From NCBI GenBank assembly GCA_021806055.1, contig JAJZYE010000009.1, positions 1 to 12,408 of the forward strand: DNA of 12,408 nucleotides, in the 5' to 3' direction. The position numbers and the translations under genes are program-made. The DNA comes from Actinomycetes bacterium. GTDB taxonomy: Bacteria > Actinomycetota > Acidimicrobiia > Acidimicrobiales > RAAP-2. This document shows positions 1 to 6,320 of this stretch, piece after piece. Numbering within the stretch: position 1 is the stretch's first letter; each line of letters begins with the position of its first letter. The notes beneath the pieces are model-generated. The model was not told the origin of the DNA. It searched no databases and saw only the letters and a list, made by a program, of their open reading frames with translations.

Positions 1-588
1 GCCGCCATGGGGCTGGCGGCCCTCTTCCTCTTCCTCTCTGCGCGCAGCAGCTCGGCGAGCGGGACCACGCAGCTGGTCCTCTTCGGATCGATCTTCACGG
101 TGAGCCCGTCCACCCTCCCCGAGGTGTCGTGGCTGAGCGGTGCCGTGCTGGTGACGCTCGCGGTCGTGGCGCGGCCGCTGCTGCTCAGCTCGCTCAGCGT
201 CGAGCTGGCGGCGGCCCGGGGCGTGCGCCTGCGGGCGGTGGGCCTGATCTTCATGGTGGTGCTGGCGGTCGCGGTTGGCCTGTCGGCCATCGTCATCGGC
301 GCGATCCTCTCCACGGCTCTGCTGATCGGCCCGCCCGCGAGCGCCCTGCGCGTGGCGCGTCGGGTAGGTCGCGCGGTCGCCCTCGCGGCGGGGCTGGGCG
401 TACTGGCCACGTGGGTCGGCGTGCTGTTCGCCTACGACAGCTACTACTGGTTCCCGTCGCACCGCAGCCTGCCCGTCAGCTTCTTCGTGGTCGCCGCGAT
501 CGTGGTGGAGTACCTCGTCGCCAGCCTCGCGCGACGGCGCACTCGCGCCGCGACCGTCGCGGTCCCCGAGGCGCAGGAGTGGATGTAG
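1..588 (+). CDS. Metal-ion ABC transporter permease (ABC-3 family), 5' truncated
   Basis: This is an integral-membrane permease subunit of a binding-protein-dependent ABC importer of the ZnuB/MntB/TroC (ABC-3) type, which carries zinc, manganese or iron across the cytoplasmic membrane. The reading frame is open from the first base, so the true start lies outside the window and the ATG at 7 is internal. The visible 195 codons give several hydrophobic segments. They include the family signature near the third quarter, seen as IVIGAILSTALLIGPPASA, which matches the usual G-x-LL...LLI-x-PAA pattern. The motif SVELAAARGV before it matches the conserved cytoplasmic loop before the later helices. 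The C-terminus is charged and ends at TAG 586-588. A second permease follows with a one-base overlap, so the two probably form a heterodimeric channel. The ATPase and binding protein are not in view. The metal cannot be told from sequence. Family call is firm, substrate is not. Confidence 0.88.
   Translation, partial: AAMGLAALFLFLSARSSSASGTTQLVLFGSIFTVSPSTLPEVSWLSGAVLVTLAVVARPLLLSSLSVELAAARGVRLRAVGLIFMVVLAVAVGLSAIVIGAILSTALLIGPPASALRVARRVGRAVALAAGLGVLATWVGVLFAYDSYYWFPSHRSLPVSFFVVAAIVVEYLVASLARRRTRAATVAVPEAQEWM
575..579 (+). promoter_or_regulatory. Ribosome binding site of second permease
   Basis: AGGAG lies 8 bases before GTG 588 and inside the end of the first permease gene. It decides the start of the second permease over the alternative GTG at 579 and ATG at 603. 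Confidence 0.6.
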
Positions 589-1388
589 TGTTCTCGAGCT
601 TCATGACCAACGCCTGGATCAGCGGGACCATCGTGGCGGTGCTGGCCGGGGCGGTCGGGTTCTTCGTGGTGCTGCGCGGTGCGTCGTTCGCGGCCCACGC
701 CATCCCCAATGGTGCCTTCGCCGGCGCCGCGGGGGCGTACCTGGTCGGGATCAGCCCGCTGGTGGGCCTGGTCTCCTTCGCCCTGCTCTCCGCGCTGGGG
801 ATCGGGGTGACCAGCCGGCGCACGCGCAACGACGTCGCGACGGCCCTGTCGCTGGTCGCGATGCTGGCCCTGGGTGCGGCGTTCCTCTCGGTGAGCCTGA
901 TCTACGAGCCGGCGATCAATGCCCTGCTCTTCGGCGAGATCCTCGGTGTCTCGTCCAGCCAGCTGATGCCCGTGCTGGCGCTCGGCGGGGGCAGCGTCAT
1001 CGTGCTGGCGTGGTTCTACCGCCCCCTGGTGTACACGTCGGTCGCCCCCGAGCTCGCGCGCTCGCGCGGGGTCAACGCCACCGTGGTCGACGTGGCGTTT
1101 CTGGTGGTCGTGGCGCTGGCCACCGCGCTGACGGTGCCCGTGGTCGGGGCGCTGCTGACGTTCTCGCTCATGATTGGGCCGCCGGCCGCCGCGCGGATCC
1201 TGGTGGCGCGCCCGGGTTGGGCGGTGGCGGGTTCGGTCGGTCTCTCCCTGGTGACCGTCTGGGTGTCGATCGGCGCGTCCTACGCCCTCAACCTGCCCAT
1301 TGGGTTCTTCGTAGGCGCCCTGGGCGCCGTCTTCTACCTCGGTGCGCGCGTCGTCGCGCGACACCGGGTCACCCGTGCGGCTACGTAA
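588..1388 (+). CDS. Metal-ion ABC transporter permease (ABC-3 family), second subunit
   Basis: This is a complete 266-residue permease of the same ABC-3 (ZnuB/MntB-like) family as the preceding gene, close to the usual family length. Hydrophobic segments occur near residues 10-29, 42-73, 85-105, 125-146, 167-198, 211-230 and 236-254. Family landmarks are the loop ALLFGEILGVSS (112-123), APELARSRGV (153-162) and the signature GALLTFSLMIGPPAAA (187-202). I chose GTG 588 because AGGAG at 575-579 lies 8 bases upstream and the start overlaps the last base of the previous TAG. The next in-frame ATG at 603 is too far from that site, and the much longer upstream frame only runs antiparallel-free through the neighbour in another phase. 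It probably pairs with the first permease as a heterodimer. A zinc, manganese or iron specificity cannot be chosen without the binding protein. Confidence 0.9.
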   Translation: MFSSFMTNAWISGTIVAVLAGAVGFFVVLRGASFAAHAIPNGAFAGAAGAYLVGISPLVGLVSFALLSALGIGVTSRRTRNDVATALSLVAMLALGAAFLSVSLIYEPAINALLFGEILGVSSSQLMPVLALGGGSVIVLAWFYRPLVYTSVAPELARSRGVNATVVDVAFLVVVALATALTVPVVGALLTFSLMIGPPAAARILVARPGWAVAGSVGLSLVTVWVSIGASYALNLPIGFFVGALGAVFYLGARVVARHRVTRAAT

Positions 1389-1391
1389 CCT
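1386..1391 (+). promoter_or_regulatory. Possible -10 element for leaderless tilS transcript
   Basis: TAACCT fits the actinobacterial TAnnnT -10 pattern. It ends 7 bases before ATG 1399, the spacing expected if transcription begins at the start codon itself. The first three bases are also the stop codon of the upstream permease. No convincing -35 element is visible, so this is a tentative reading supported by similar spacing at two other starts in the window. Confidence 0.3.
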
Positions 1392-1398
1392 ACAGGGG

Positions 1399-2277
1399 AT
1401 GGACCGGGTACGGCTCGTGCAGACGTGTCACTTCCCGGCGACGGGCGTGGTGGACCTCGCGGTGTCGGGCGGTCCGGACTCGCTCGGGCTGCTGCTGCTG
1501 GCGCGCGAGGCAGGGCTGGCGGTGCGGGTGCACCACGTCGACCATCACGCCCGGCCCACCAGCACGGACGACGCGCTCTTCGTGCGCGAGCTGTGCGCAG
1601 CGCTCGCGGTGCCCTGCGAGGTGCACGACGTGCGTGTGGCGCCGGGGCCCAACTTCGAGGCCCGGGCCCGCGCGGCGCGTCGCGCGGTGCTGCCGCCCAC
1701 GGCGCTGACCGGCCACACGATGGACGACGTGGCCGAGACGATCGTGCTCAACCTGTTGCGCGGCGCCGGACTGGACGGACTCTCCCCGATGATCGGCGAT
1801 CCGACCAAGCCGCTGGTGGACGTGCGCCGCGCCGACCTGCACGCCTACGTCGCGGCGTCGGGGCTGGTGGCGCGCCACGACGAGACGAACGACAGCCCGC
1901 ACCACCTTCGCAATCGGGTGCGCCACGAGGTGCTGCCCCTGTTGGACGCGGTCAGCGGGCGCGACGTGGTGCCGGTGCTGGCGCGCCAGGCCGGCCTGGC
2001 GCGTGACGAGCGACGGTGGCTCGACGAGCTGGTCGGGTCGGACGATCGGCCCCTGGGCGACGTGGACTGCCGCGAGCTGCGCGCGTGGCCGGTGGCCCGC
2101 CTGCGGCGGTGGCTGCGGGTGCGGCTGCGCTCGCGCGACCAGGGCGACGGCTCCCACCCGCCGTCCTTTGACGAGATCGAGCGCGTGATCGGAGTCGTGC
2201 GCGGCGAGAGTGTCGCCACCGAGCTCGCCGGGGGACGGCGGGTCGCTCGGCGCGACCAGCGACTCCGGGAAGAGTAA
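1399..2277 (+). CDS. tilS: tRNA(Ile)-lysidine synthetase TilS
   Basis: TilS ligates lysine to C34 of the CAU-anticodon tRNA(Ile2), with ATP, so that it reads AUA instead of AUG. The 292-residue product has the N-type ATP pyrophosphatase P-loop SGGPDS at 23-28, then HHVDHHARP (45-53). The TilS motif TGHTMDDVAETIVLNLLRGA (104-123) follows, and RNRVRHEVLPLL (171-182) shows the tRNA-contacting region. The protein is short, like other actinobacterial TilS, and lacks the large C-terminal domain of the E. coli enzyme. The stretch between residues 88 and 104 also looks several residues shorter than usual. ATG 1399 puts the P-loop at the expected distance from the N-terminus. AGGGG directly abuts the ATG and is too close to act as a normal ribosome site, so a leaderless start is plausible. 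An upstream GTG at 1375 is the alternative. tilS next to hpt is the standard actinobacterial order. Confidence 0.93.
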   Translation: MDRVRLVQTCHFPATGVVDLAVSGGPDSLGLLLLAREAGLAVRVHHVDHHARPTSTDDALFVRELCAALAVPCEVHDVRVAPGPNFEARARAARRAVLPPTALTGHTMDDVAETIVLNLLRGAGLDGLSPMIGDPTKPLVDVRRADLHAYVAASGLVARHDETNDSPHHLRNRVRHEVLPLLDAVSGRDVVPVLARQAGLARDERRWLDELVGSDDRPLGDVDCRELRAWPVARLRRWLRVRLRSRDQGDGSHPPSFDEIERVIGVVRGESVATELAGGRRVARRDQRLREE

Positions 2278-2283
2278 CGCCAC

Positions 2284-2289
2284 TACGCT
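2284..2289 (+). promoter_or_regulatory. Possible -10 element for leaderless hpt transcript
   Basis: TACGCT matches TAnnnT and ends 8 bases before ATG 2298. No Shine-Dalgarno sequence is visible in the 20 bases between the tilS stop and this ATG, which supports a leaderless start. No clear -35 is present. This is inference from position and pattern only. Confidence 0.35.
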
Positions 2290-2297
2290 GACCAGAC

Positions 2298-2867
2298 ATG
2301 GACAGTGATCGTTCGCCCGACGTGACGCGGCACTGGGCGGCTCACGACCTCGGTGACATAGTGGTCTCCGCGCAGGACGTGCGCGAGAAGGTGCGCGACC
2401 TCGGTGCGCAGATCACGCGGGACTACGCCACTCACCCCCCACTCCTCGTCTGCGTGCTGAAGGGCGCCGTCAACTTCGTGTCGGACCTGATGCGCGCGAT
2501 CGAGTTGCCGGTGGAGGTGGACTTCATGGCGGTGTCCTCCTACGGTGCGGCGACCAAGACGAGCGGTGTCGTGCGCATCGTCAAGGACCTGGACGTCGAC
2601 CTGGTGGACCGCGACGTCTTGATCGTCGAGGATGTCGTCGACTCGGGACTGACCCTGCACTACCTGCGTCAGTACCTGGGGGCACGCAGCCCGCGCAGCC
2701 TCGAGGTCTGCGCGCTGCTGCTCAAGGCCGGGGAGCAGCGCGTGGAGCAGGACCTCAAGTACGTCGGGTTCACGATCCCCTCGGACTTCGTCGTGGGCTA
2801 CGGCCTGGACGTCAACGAGCGCTACCGCAACCTCGACGCGATCTATACGTTCGTCGGGGAGGCGTAG
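2298..2867 (+). CDS. hpt: Hypoxanthine phosphoribosyltransferase
   Basis: Hpt is a cytoplasmic purine salvage enzyme that joins hypoxanthine or guanine to PRPP, giving IMP or GMP and pyrophosphate. The 189-residue protein is of normal family length. It shows VLKGAVNF (53-60), the flexible-loop SSYG (80-83) and the PRPP-binding loop VLIVEDVVDSGLTL (107-120), with the acidic pair E111-D112. The purine-binding region IPSDFVVGYGLDVNERYRNL (160-179) contains the D and F/V contacts of the family. The gene lies 20 bases after tilS and ends in TAG directly followed by the folE GTG. In mycobacteria and many other actinobacteria ftsH lies between hpt and folE; here it is absent. The start at ATG 2298 lacks a ribosome site, and a -10-like TACGCT sits just upstream. 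Identity is firm. Confidence 0.96.
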   Translation: MDSDRSPDVTRHWAAHDLGDIVVSAQDVREKVRDLGAQITRDYATHPPLLVCVLKGAVNFVSDLMRAIELPVEVDFMAVSSYGAATKTSGVVRIVKDLDVDLVDRDVLIVEDVVDSGLTLHYLRQYLGARSPRSLEVCALLLKAGEQRVEQDLKYVGFTIPSDFVVGYGLDVNERYRNLDAIYTFVGEA

Positions 2868-3449
2868 GTGGTCGATCGAGACCGCGTGCAGGCCCTCGTG
2901 CGCGAGTTGCTCGACGCTATCGGGGAGGATCCCGAACGTGAAGGACTCGTGGACACGCCGCGCCGCGTCGCCGAGATGTACGTCGAGCTCTTCGAGGGGC
3001 TCGAGGTGGACCCCGGGGCGCACCTGCGCGTCACCTTCGAGTCCGATCACGACGAGATGGTGATGGTGCGCGACATCCCCTTCACGACACTGTGCGAGCA
3101 CCACCTGGTGCCCTTCACGGGCGTGGCCCACGTGGCCTACCTGCCGGGTCCGCAGGGGCGCGTGACCGGCCTGTCGAAGATGGCACGGCTCGTGGAGGGC
3201 TACGCGCGCCGTCTCCAGGTCCAGGAGCGCATGACGACCCAGATCGTTGACGCCATGGAGCGCGAGCTGCACCCCAAGGGCACGATCGTGGTGCTCGAGG
3301 CGGAGCACTTCTGCATGTCGATGCGCGGCGTGAAGAAGGAGGGGACCACCACGGTCACCTCGGCCGTGCGGGGCGTCTTTCGCGATGACCCGCTCTACCG
3401 CGCCGAGGCGCTGCAGTACATCCACCAGCGGCGGTCGACGTGGCGCTGA
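2868..3449 (+). CDS. folE: GTP cyclohydrolase I FolE
   Basis: FolE opens the folate pathway by converting GTP to 7,8-dihydroneopterin triphosphate and formate, using a zinc-bound water in a homodecamer. The 193-residue product is of typical length. Zinc-ligand motifs are intact: LCEHHLVPF has C76 and H79, and EHFCMSMRG has C149. The N-terminal [10 protein letters not shown] (29-38) and the core motif [10 protein letters not shown] (101-110) are characteristic, and the Zn-dependent FolE-I rather than FolE2 type is clear. GTG 2868 directly follows the hpt TAG, and GGGGAGG at 2856-2862 lies 5 bases upstream inside hpt. The 3' end overlaps folP by 10 bases. The product needs removal of pyrophosphate and phosphate before FolB, and no recognised enzyme for that is in this operon. 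Confidence 0.96.
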   Translation: MVDRDRVQALVRELLDAIGEDPEREGLVDTPRRVAEMYVELFEGLEVDPGAHLRVTFESDHDEMVMVRDIPFTTLCEHHLVPFTGVAHVAYLPGPQGRVTGLSKMARLVEGYARRLQVQERMTTQIVDAMERELHPKGTIVVLEAEHFCMSMRGVKKEGTTTVTSAVRGVFRDDPLYRAEALQYIHQRRSTWR

Positions 3450-4240
3450 GCCCGGGCGTGATGGGCATCATCAATGTGACGCCGGACTCCTTCTTCCCCG
3501 ACTCGCGCGTTGCGACCGCGGCGGCGGCGATCGCGCGGGGTCGCGCGTACTTCGAGGCCGGTTGCGACCTGGTCGATGTGGGTGGCGAGTCGACGCGTCC
3601 GGGCGCGTCGCCGGTACCCGCCTCGGACGAGGTGGCCCGCGTGCGCACCGTCATCGAGGAGCTGGCGGGCGTGGGGCCGGTGTCGGTGGACACCCAGAAG
3701 GAGAGCGTGGCGCGCGCGGCGGTGGCCGCCGGGGCCACGGTGATCAACGACGTGTCGGGCTCGCTGGTCGAGCTGGCCGGCGAGCTCGGCGTGGGCTACG
3801 TGGCGATGCACCGGCGCGGTGAGCGGATCGCGCCTGACGAGAGGCCCGTCTACGACGACGTCGTGGGAGAGGTGCGCGCGTACCTGCGCGCCGCCGCCGA
3901 GCGGGCTCGCGCCGCGGACGTGGGCCCGCTGTGGCTCGACCCGGGCATCGGCTTCAACAAGGGCGTGGCTCACAACCTGGCCCTGCTGGGTGCGTGTACG
4001 GCGCTGGCCGAGCTCGCCGGCGAGTACGGGGCGGGCCTGCTGATCGGCACCAGTCGCAAGCGCTTCCTGGCCCACCTGGGTCGTGAGGTGCTCGACGTAG
4101 AGCAGCGCCTCGAGGGATCGCTCGCCACCGCGGCGTGGGCGCTGGTCAACGGGGCGACGATGGTGCGCGTGCACGACGTGCCCGCTGCGGTGCAGCTGCG
4201 TGAACTGCTGGCGCGGCCGCTCGACGAGGTGGCCGCGTGA
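3440..4240 (+). CDS. folP: Dihydropteroate synthase FolP
   Basis: FolP condenses 6-hydroxymethyl-dihydropterin diphosphate with p-aminobenzoate to form dihydropteroate and is the target of sulfonamides. The 266-residue TIM-barrel enzyme has all main motifs. These are [13 protein letters not shown] (9-21), [14 protein letters not shown] (46-59), SVDTQ (82-86), INDVSG (102-107), MHRRG (123-127), [10 protein letters not shown] (166-175) and IGTSRKRF (202-209). The S-R-K of the last motif binds the pterin diphosphate and pABA region. The loop after MH lacks the MQG of E. coli, but mycobacterial FolP1 also diverges there. GTG 3440 overlaps the end of folE by 10 bases and has only a weak ribosome site, which suggests translational coupling. 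The stop overlaps the next gene as GTGA. I see no insertion that would mark a sulfonamide-resistant Sul enzyme. Confidence 0.96.
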   Translation: MALSPGVMGIINVTPDSFFPDSRVATAAAAIARGRAYFEAGCDLVDVGGESTRPGASPVPASDEVARVRTVIEELAGVGPVSVDTQKESVARAAVAAGATVINDVSGSLVELAGELGVGYVAMHRRGERIAPDERPVYDDVVGEVRAYLRAAAERARAADVGPLWLDPGIGFNKGVAHNLALLGACTALAELAGEYGAGLLIGTSRKRFLAHLGREVLDVEQRLEGSLATAAWALVNGATMVRVHDVPAAVQLRELLARPLDEVAA

Positions 4241-4737
4241 AGGGCCGGTGGGCGTCGGGCATCGAGCCGCGGGGCTTCACGTGGGTCTACCGAGGGATCC
4301 TGGCCGTGTCGGAGCGCCCCGGCGGCTCGACCACCGTGCACCGGCGCGTTCGTCGCGACGAGGAGCTGTTGTGGCTCGCGCACCAGGGCTTTACGCGCGT
4401 CATCTCAATCCTGCCCGACATGCAGAACGTCACGGCGTACCTTGAGCACGGACTCGACGTGCGTCACTACGCCCTCCGTGGCGGCCCCCAGCAGCGTGAG
4501 GTGCTCGCGTCGTGCTACCGGGACCTGGCGGACTCCATGGCTCGCAACGCCACCGTGCTCCTGCACGGGGATGACGTGTCGGACCGCCTGCTCGGCGTCG
4601 TGGCCGGCTATCTGGTGTGGTCCGGCCGGGTGGAGACCGCGCCGGCGTCGCTGGCTCTCGTCGAGCGTCTCTTTCGACGCTCGGTGGGCCCCGAGGGCCG
4701 CACCGTGCTGCTCGACCTGCCCGAGTCATCGTCGTGA
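4237..4737 (+). CDS. Protein-tyrosine/dual-specificity phosphatase-like protein lacking the catalytic cysteine
   Basis: This 166-residue protein resembles small dual-specificity phosphatases. It has GFTWVYRGILAVSERPG (13-29), a helix beginning RRDEELLWLAHQG (39-51), the strand RVISIL (54-59), then Y68 and a GLDVRHYAL strand (72-80). Next comes a phosphate-loop-like HGDDVSDR (110-117) and the helix LLGVVAGYLVWSG (118-130). The loop matches H-C-x5-R exactly in spacing, with H110 and R117 kept, but glycine (codon GGG at 4567-4569) stands where the catalytic cysteine belongs. The only cysteine is C93. The loop after HYAL reads RGGP with no evident general-acid aspartate. It is therefore predicted to be unable to use cysteine-phosphatase chemistry. 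GTG 4237 has GAGG 7 bases upstream and overlaps the folP stop as GTGA; the 3' end overlaps folB the same way. Its place within the folate operon suggests a pterin-related role, but the function is unknown. The fold assignment is by eye. Confidence 0.75.
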   Translation: MKGRWASGIEPRGFTWVYRGILAVSERPGGSTTVHRRVRRDEELLWLAHQGFTRVISILPDMQNVTAYLEHGLDVRHYALRGGPQQREVLASCYRDLADSMARNATVLLHGDDVSDRLLGVVAGYLVWSGRVETAPASLALVERLFRRSVGPEGRTVLLDLPESSS

Positions 4738-5096
4738 ACGTGATCGAGGTTCGCGGGCTGCGCTGCTCGTGCGTGGTCGGTGCGCTGGCGCACGAGCGTG
4801 AGGCGCGCCAGCCGCTCGAGTTCGACGTGGACCTGGAGCGGTCCTTCGCCGCGGCGGCGCGTGACGACGACCTGACGGCGACGACGAACTACGCGCGGGT
4901 CACGTCCCTCGTGGTCGCGGTCGCCACCGAGGGGCGTTTCGTGCTGCTCGAGACCCTGGCCCAGCGCGTCGGCGAGCGCCTGCTCGAGCTCGACCCCGCC
5001 ATCGAGTCGGTCGTGGTCGCGGTACGCAAGCTACGCCCGCCGGTCGAGGAGGACGTGGCCACCGTCGGTGTGCGCTGTCGGGTGGCGCGCGTGTGA
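4734..5096 (+). CDS. folB: Dihydroneopterin aldolase FolB
   Basis: FolB cleaves 7,8-dihydroneopterin to 6-hydroxymethyl-7,8-dihydropterin and glycolaldehyde. The 120-residue length is normal. Features seen are the N-terminal VIEVRGLRCSCVVG (3-16), where aldolases usually begin with I-x-I-x-x-L-x-x-x-x-x-x-G, and the ERE-x-RQP motif (21-27) followed by FDVDL. NYARV (52-56) contains the family tyrosine, LLETLAQRVG (71-80) the substrate-binding glutamate E73, and VVVAVRKLRPPVEE (93-106) the catalytic lysine K99. The start at GTG 4734 overlaps the previous TGA as GTGA and gives the expected N-terminus; a much earlier GTG-like frame start would run into the neighbour in another phase. No ribosome site is obvious, so translation probably depends on coupling. 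The stop overlaps folK in the same way. Confidence 0.93.
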   Translation: MNVIEVRGLRCSCVVGALAHEREARQPLEFDVDLERSFAAAARDDDLTATTNYARVTSLVVAVATEGRFVLLETLAQRVGERLLELDPAIESVVVAVRKLRPPVEEDVATVGVRCRVARV

Positions 5097-5563
5097 GACG
5101 CCGGGCGTATCTGTCGCTCGGCTCGAACATGGGCGATCGGGGGGCCTTCCTGGCGACCGGTGTCGCGATGGTCCCCGGCGGCGACCGGTCGCGCACCTCG
5201 CTCGTCTACGAGACCGGGCCGGTCGGTGGCGTTCCCCAGGACGACTTCTGGAACCTGGTGCTCGAGCTCGAGACGGAGGCGTCACCGCGCGATCTCCTGG
5301 ATCGCGCGCGCGCGGCGGAGCGGGCCTGCGGGCGGACCCGCGAGGTGCGCTGGGGTCCGCGCACGCTCGACGTCGACGTGTTGCTGGTCGGCGACCTGGT
5401 GAGCGATGATCCCGAGATCCTGGTGCCCCACCCACGCCTCTGGGAGCGCGCGTTCGTGCTGGTGCCCCTGCGCGAGCTGGCGCCCGACCTGGTCAGCGAG
5501 GCGCAGGTGCGCGCGGCGCGCGGACGCGTGGCGCCACTGGGTACACTCGAGTCAGTGCGGTAG
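5093..5563 (+). CDS. folK: 2-amino-4-hydroxy-6-hydroxymethyldihydropteridine pyrophosphokinase FolK
   Basis: FolK transfers pyrophosphate from ATP to 6-hydroxymethyl-7,8-dihydropterin, producing the substrate of FolP. The 156-residue protein has the classic signatures LSLGSNMGDR (7-16), VYETGPVGGVPQDDFWN (38-54) and RWGPRTLDVDVLL (86-98). Magnesium-binding aspartates are D93 and D95. The C-terminal ILVPHP...R...FVLVPLRELAP (109-131) is also present. GTG 5093 overlaps the folB TGA as GTGA. Downstream there is a 40-base gap before the DUF2520 gene, the first non-overlapping junction since tilS/hpt. So folK probably closes the folate operon in the strict sense, although read-through into the next block is likely. 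Confidence 0.95.
   Translation: MRRRAYLSLGSNMGDRGAFLATGVAMVPGGDRSRTSLVYETGPVGGVPQDDFWNLVLELETEASPRDLLDRARAAERACGRTREVRWGPRTLDVDVLLVGDLVSDDPEILVPHPRLWERAFVLVPLRELAPDLVSEAQVRAARGRVAPLGTLESVR
5542..5547 (+). promoter_or_regulatory. Possible -10 element before the DUF2520-panC-coaX-lysS block
   Basis: TACACT near the 3' end of folK fits TAnnnT and is identical to the candidate -10 of clpC. It would start transcription near 5554, leaving a leader of about 50 bases before ATG 5604. GGTAC at 5540-5544 and GTACC at 5563-5567 form a short inverted repeat around it. No -35 match is visible and the evidence is weak. Confidence 0.22.
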
Positions 5564-5593
5564 TACCGAACGGCACCCCTGGCGGGCCGGAAC

Positions 5594-5597
5594 GGAG
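5594..5597 (+). promoter_or_regulatory. Ribosome binding site of the DUF2520 gene
   Basis: GGAG lies 6 bases upstream of ATG 5604 in the 40-base gap after folK, and it fixes the start. The longer open frame reaching back to 5406 lies inside folK in another phase and is not coding there. Confidence 0.6.
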
Positions 5598-5603
5598 ACT
5601 CTC

Positions 5604-6320
5604 ATGAACATCACCATTGTCGGCGCGGGTCGCGCGGGCAGTTCCTTCGCGCTGGCGCTGTCGCGCGCCGGGCACCGGGTGGATCTGGTTCACCACGATG
5701 ACGCCATCGCGCTCGACGACGCGCGGGTCGTCCTGCTGTGCGTACCCGACGGCGAGGTGGCCGCTACGGCGGCGGGACTGGCGCCGTCGGCCTCGCGGGT
5801 CGTGGCCCACGTCGCGGGATCCGTGACGCTCGCGGCGCTGGCCGGTCACCCCCGGGTGGCGTCGCTGCACCCGCTCGTGCCCCTGCCGACGGCCGAGCGG
5901 GGGGCGTCGCGACTGGTGGGCGCCACCTACTGTGTCGCGGGAGACCCCGTCGCCGCGCAGCTGGTGGCGTCGCTCGGTGGTCGCACCCTGACCCTGGCCG
6001 ACGGCCAGCGCGCCCTGTACCACGCCACCGCCGCGGTGGCGGCGAACCATCTGGTGGTCCTGATGGCTCAGGTGCGTGACCTCGCCGAGGCCGCCGGGCT
6101 GGACCTGGACGACTTCCTGCCCCTCGCGCGTCTGGCTTTGGAGGACGTGGCCGATCTCGGACCGACGGCGGCGCTGACCGGACCGGCCTCGCGCGGGGAC
6201 GTGGCGACCATCGACGCGCACCTGGCGGCCATGCCCGCCTCGCAGCGCGCGACCTACGTCGCACTGGCGCGCGCGGCGTTCGACGTCGCCGAGCGCCAGC
6301 GGGTGCGTACCCCTGCGTGA
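5604..6320 (+). CDS. Rossmann-fold DUF2520 protein, possible oxidoreductase of pantothenate synthesis
   Basis: The 238-residue protein has an N-terminal dinucleotide-binding Rossmann motif (ITIVGAGRAG, residues 3-12), a strand ending VVLLCVPDGEV (42-52) and VASLHPLVPLP (85-95). A helical C-terminal domain carries RALYHATAAVAANHLVVLMA (136-155) and ALTGPASRGD (190-199), hallmarks of the Rossmann-like/DUF2520 family (COG5495 type). These are predicted NAD(P)-dependent oxidoreductases related in layout to 6-phosphogluconate and ketopantoate reductases. The gene overlaps panC as GTGA, and M. tuberculosis has a comparable gene (Rv3603c) before panC. No panE is in the window. I recall that an alternative ketopantoate reductase, PanG, was described next to panC-panD in Francisella; whether this protein is of that group I cannot tell. 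Family call is firm, reaction is inference. Confidence 0.85.
   Translation: MNITIVGAGRAGSSFALALSRAGHRVDLVHHDDAIALDDARVVLLCVPDGEVAATAAGLAPSASRVVAHVAGSVTLAALAGHPRVASLHPLVPLPTAERGASRLVGATYCVAGDPVAAQLVASLGGRTLTLADGQRALYHATAAVAANHLVVLMAQVRDLAEAAGLDLDDFLPLARLALEDVADLGPTAALTGPASRGDVATIDAHLAAMPASQRATYVALARAAFDVAERQRVRTPA

Noticed and set aside
444..1364. Long minus-strand open frame opposite the second permease
   Set aside because: It is an antisense shadow of GC-rich codon use. The peptide is dominated by R, H, Q, D and G with no recognisable motifs.
2283..3425. Long minus-strand open frame opposite hpt and folE
   Set aside because: It covers two firmly identified genes on the other strand, and its peptide is a histidine/arginine-rich shadow.
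3440..4240. Possible sulfonamide-resistant FolP (Sul type)
   Set aside because: Its loops have the normal chromosomal layout, without the insertion typical of Sul enzymes as I know them, and it sits in a native folate operon.
5406..5603. Upstream extension of the DUF2520 reading frame into folK
   Set aside because: The extension lies in another phase over the end of folK, and the GGAG before ATG 5604 and the ITIVGAGRAG start give the correct N-terminus.
5564..5603. Intrinsic terminator after folK
   Set aside because: The 40-base gap has GC-rich runs but no stable hairpin followed by a T-run, so I do not call a terminator.
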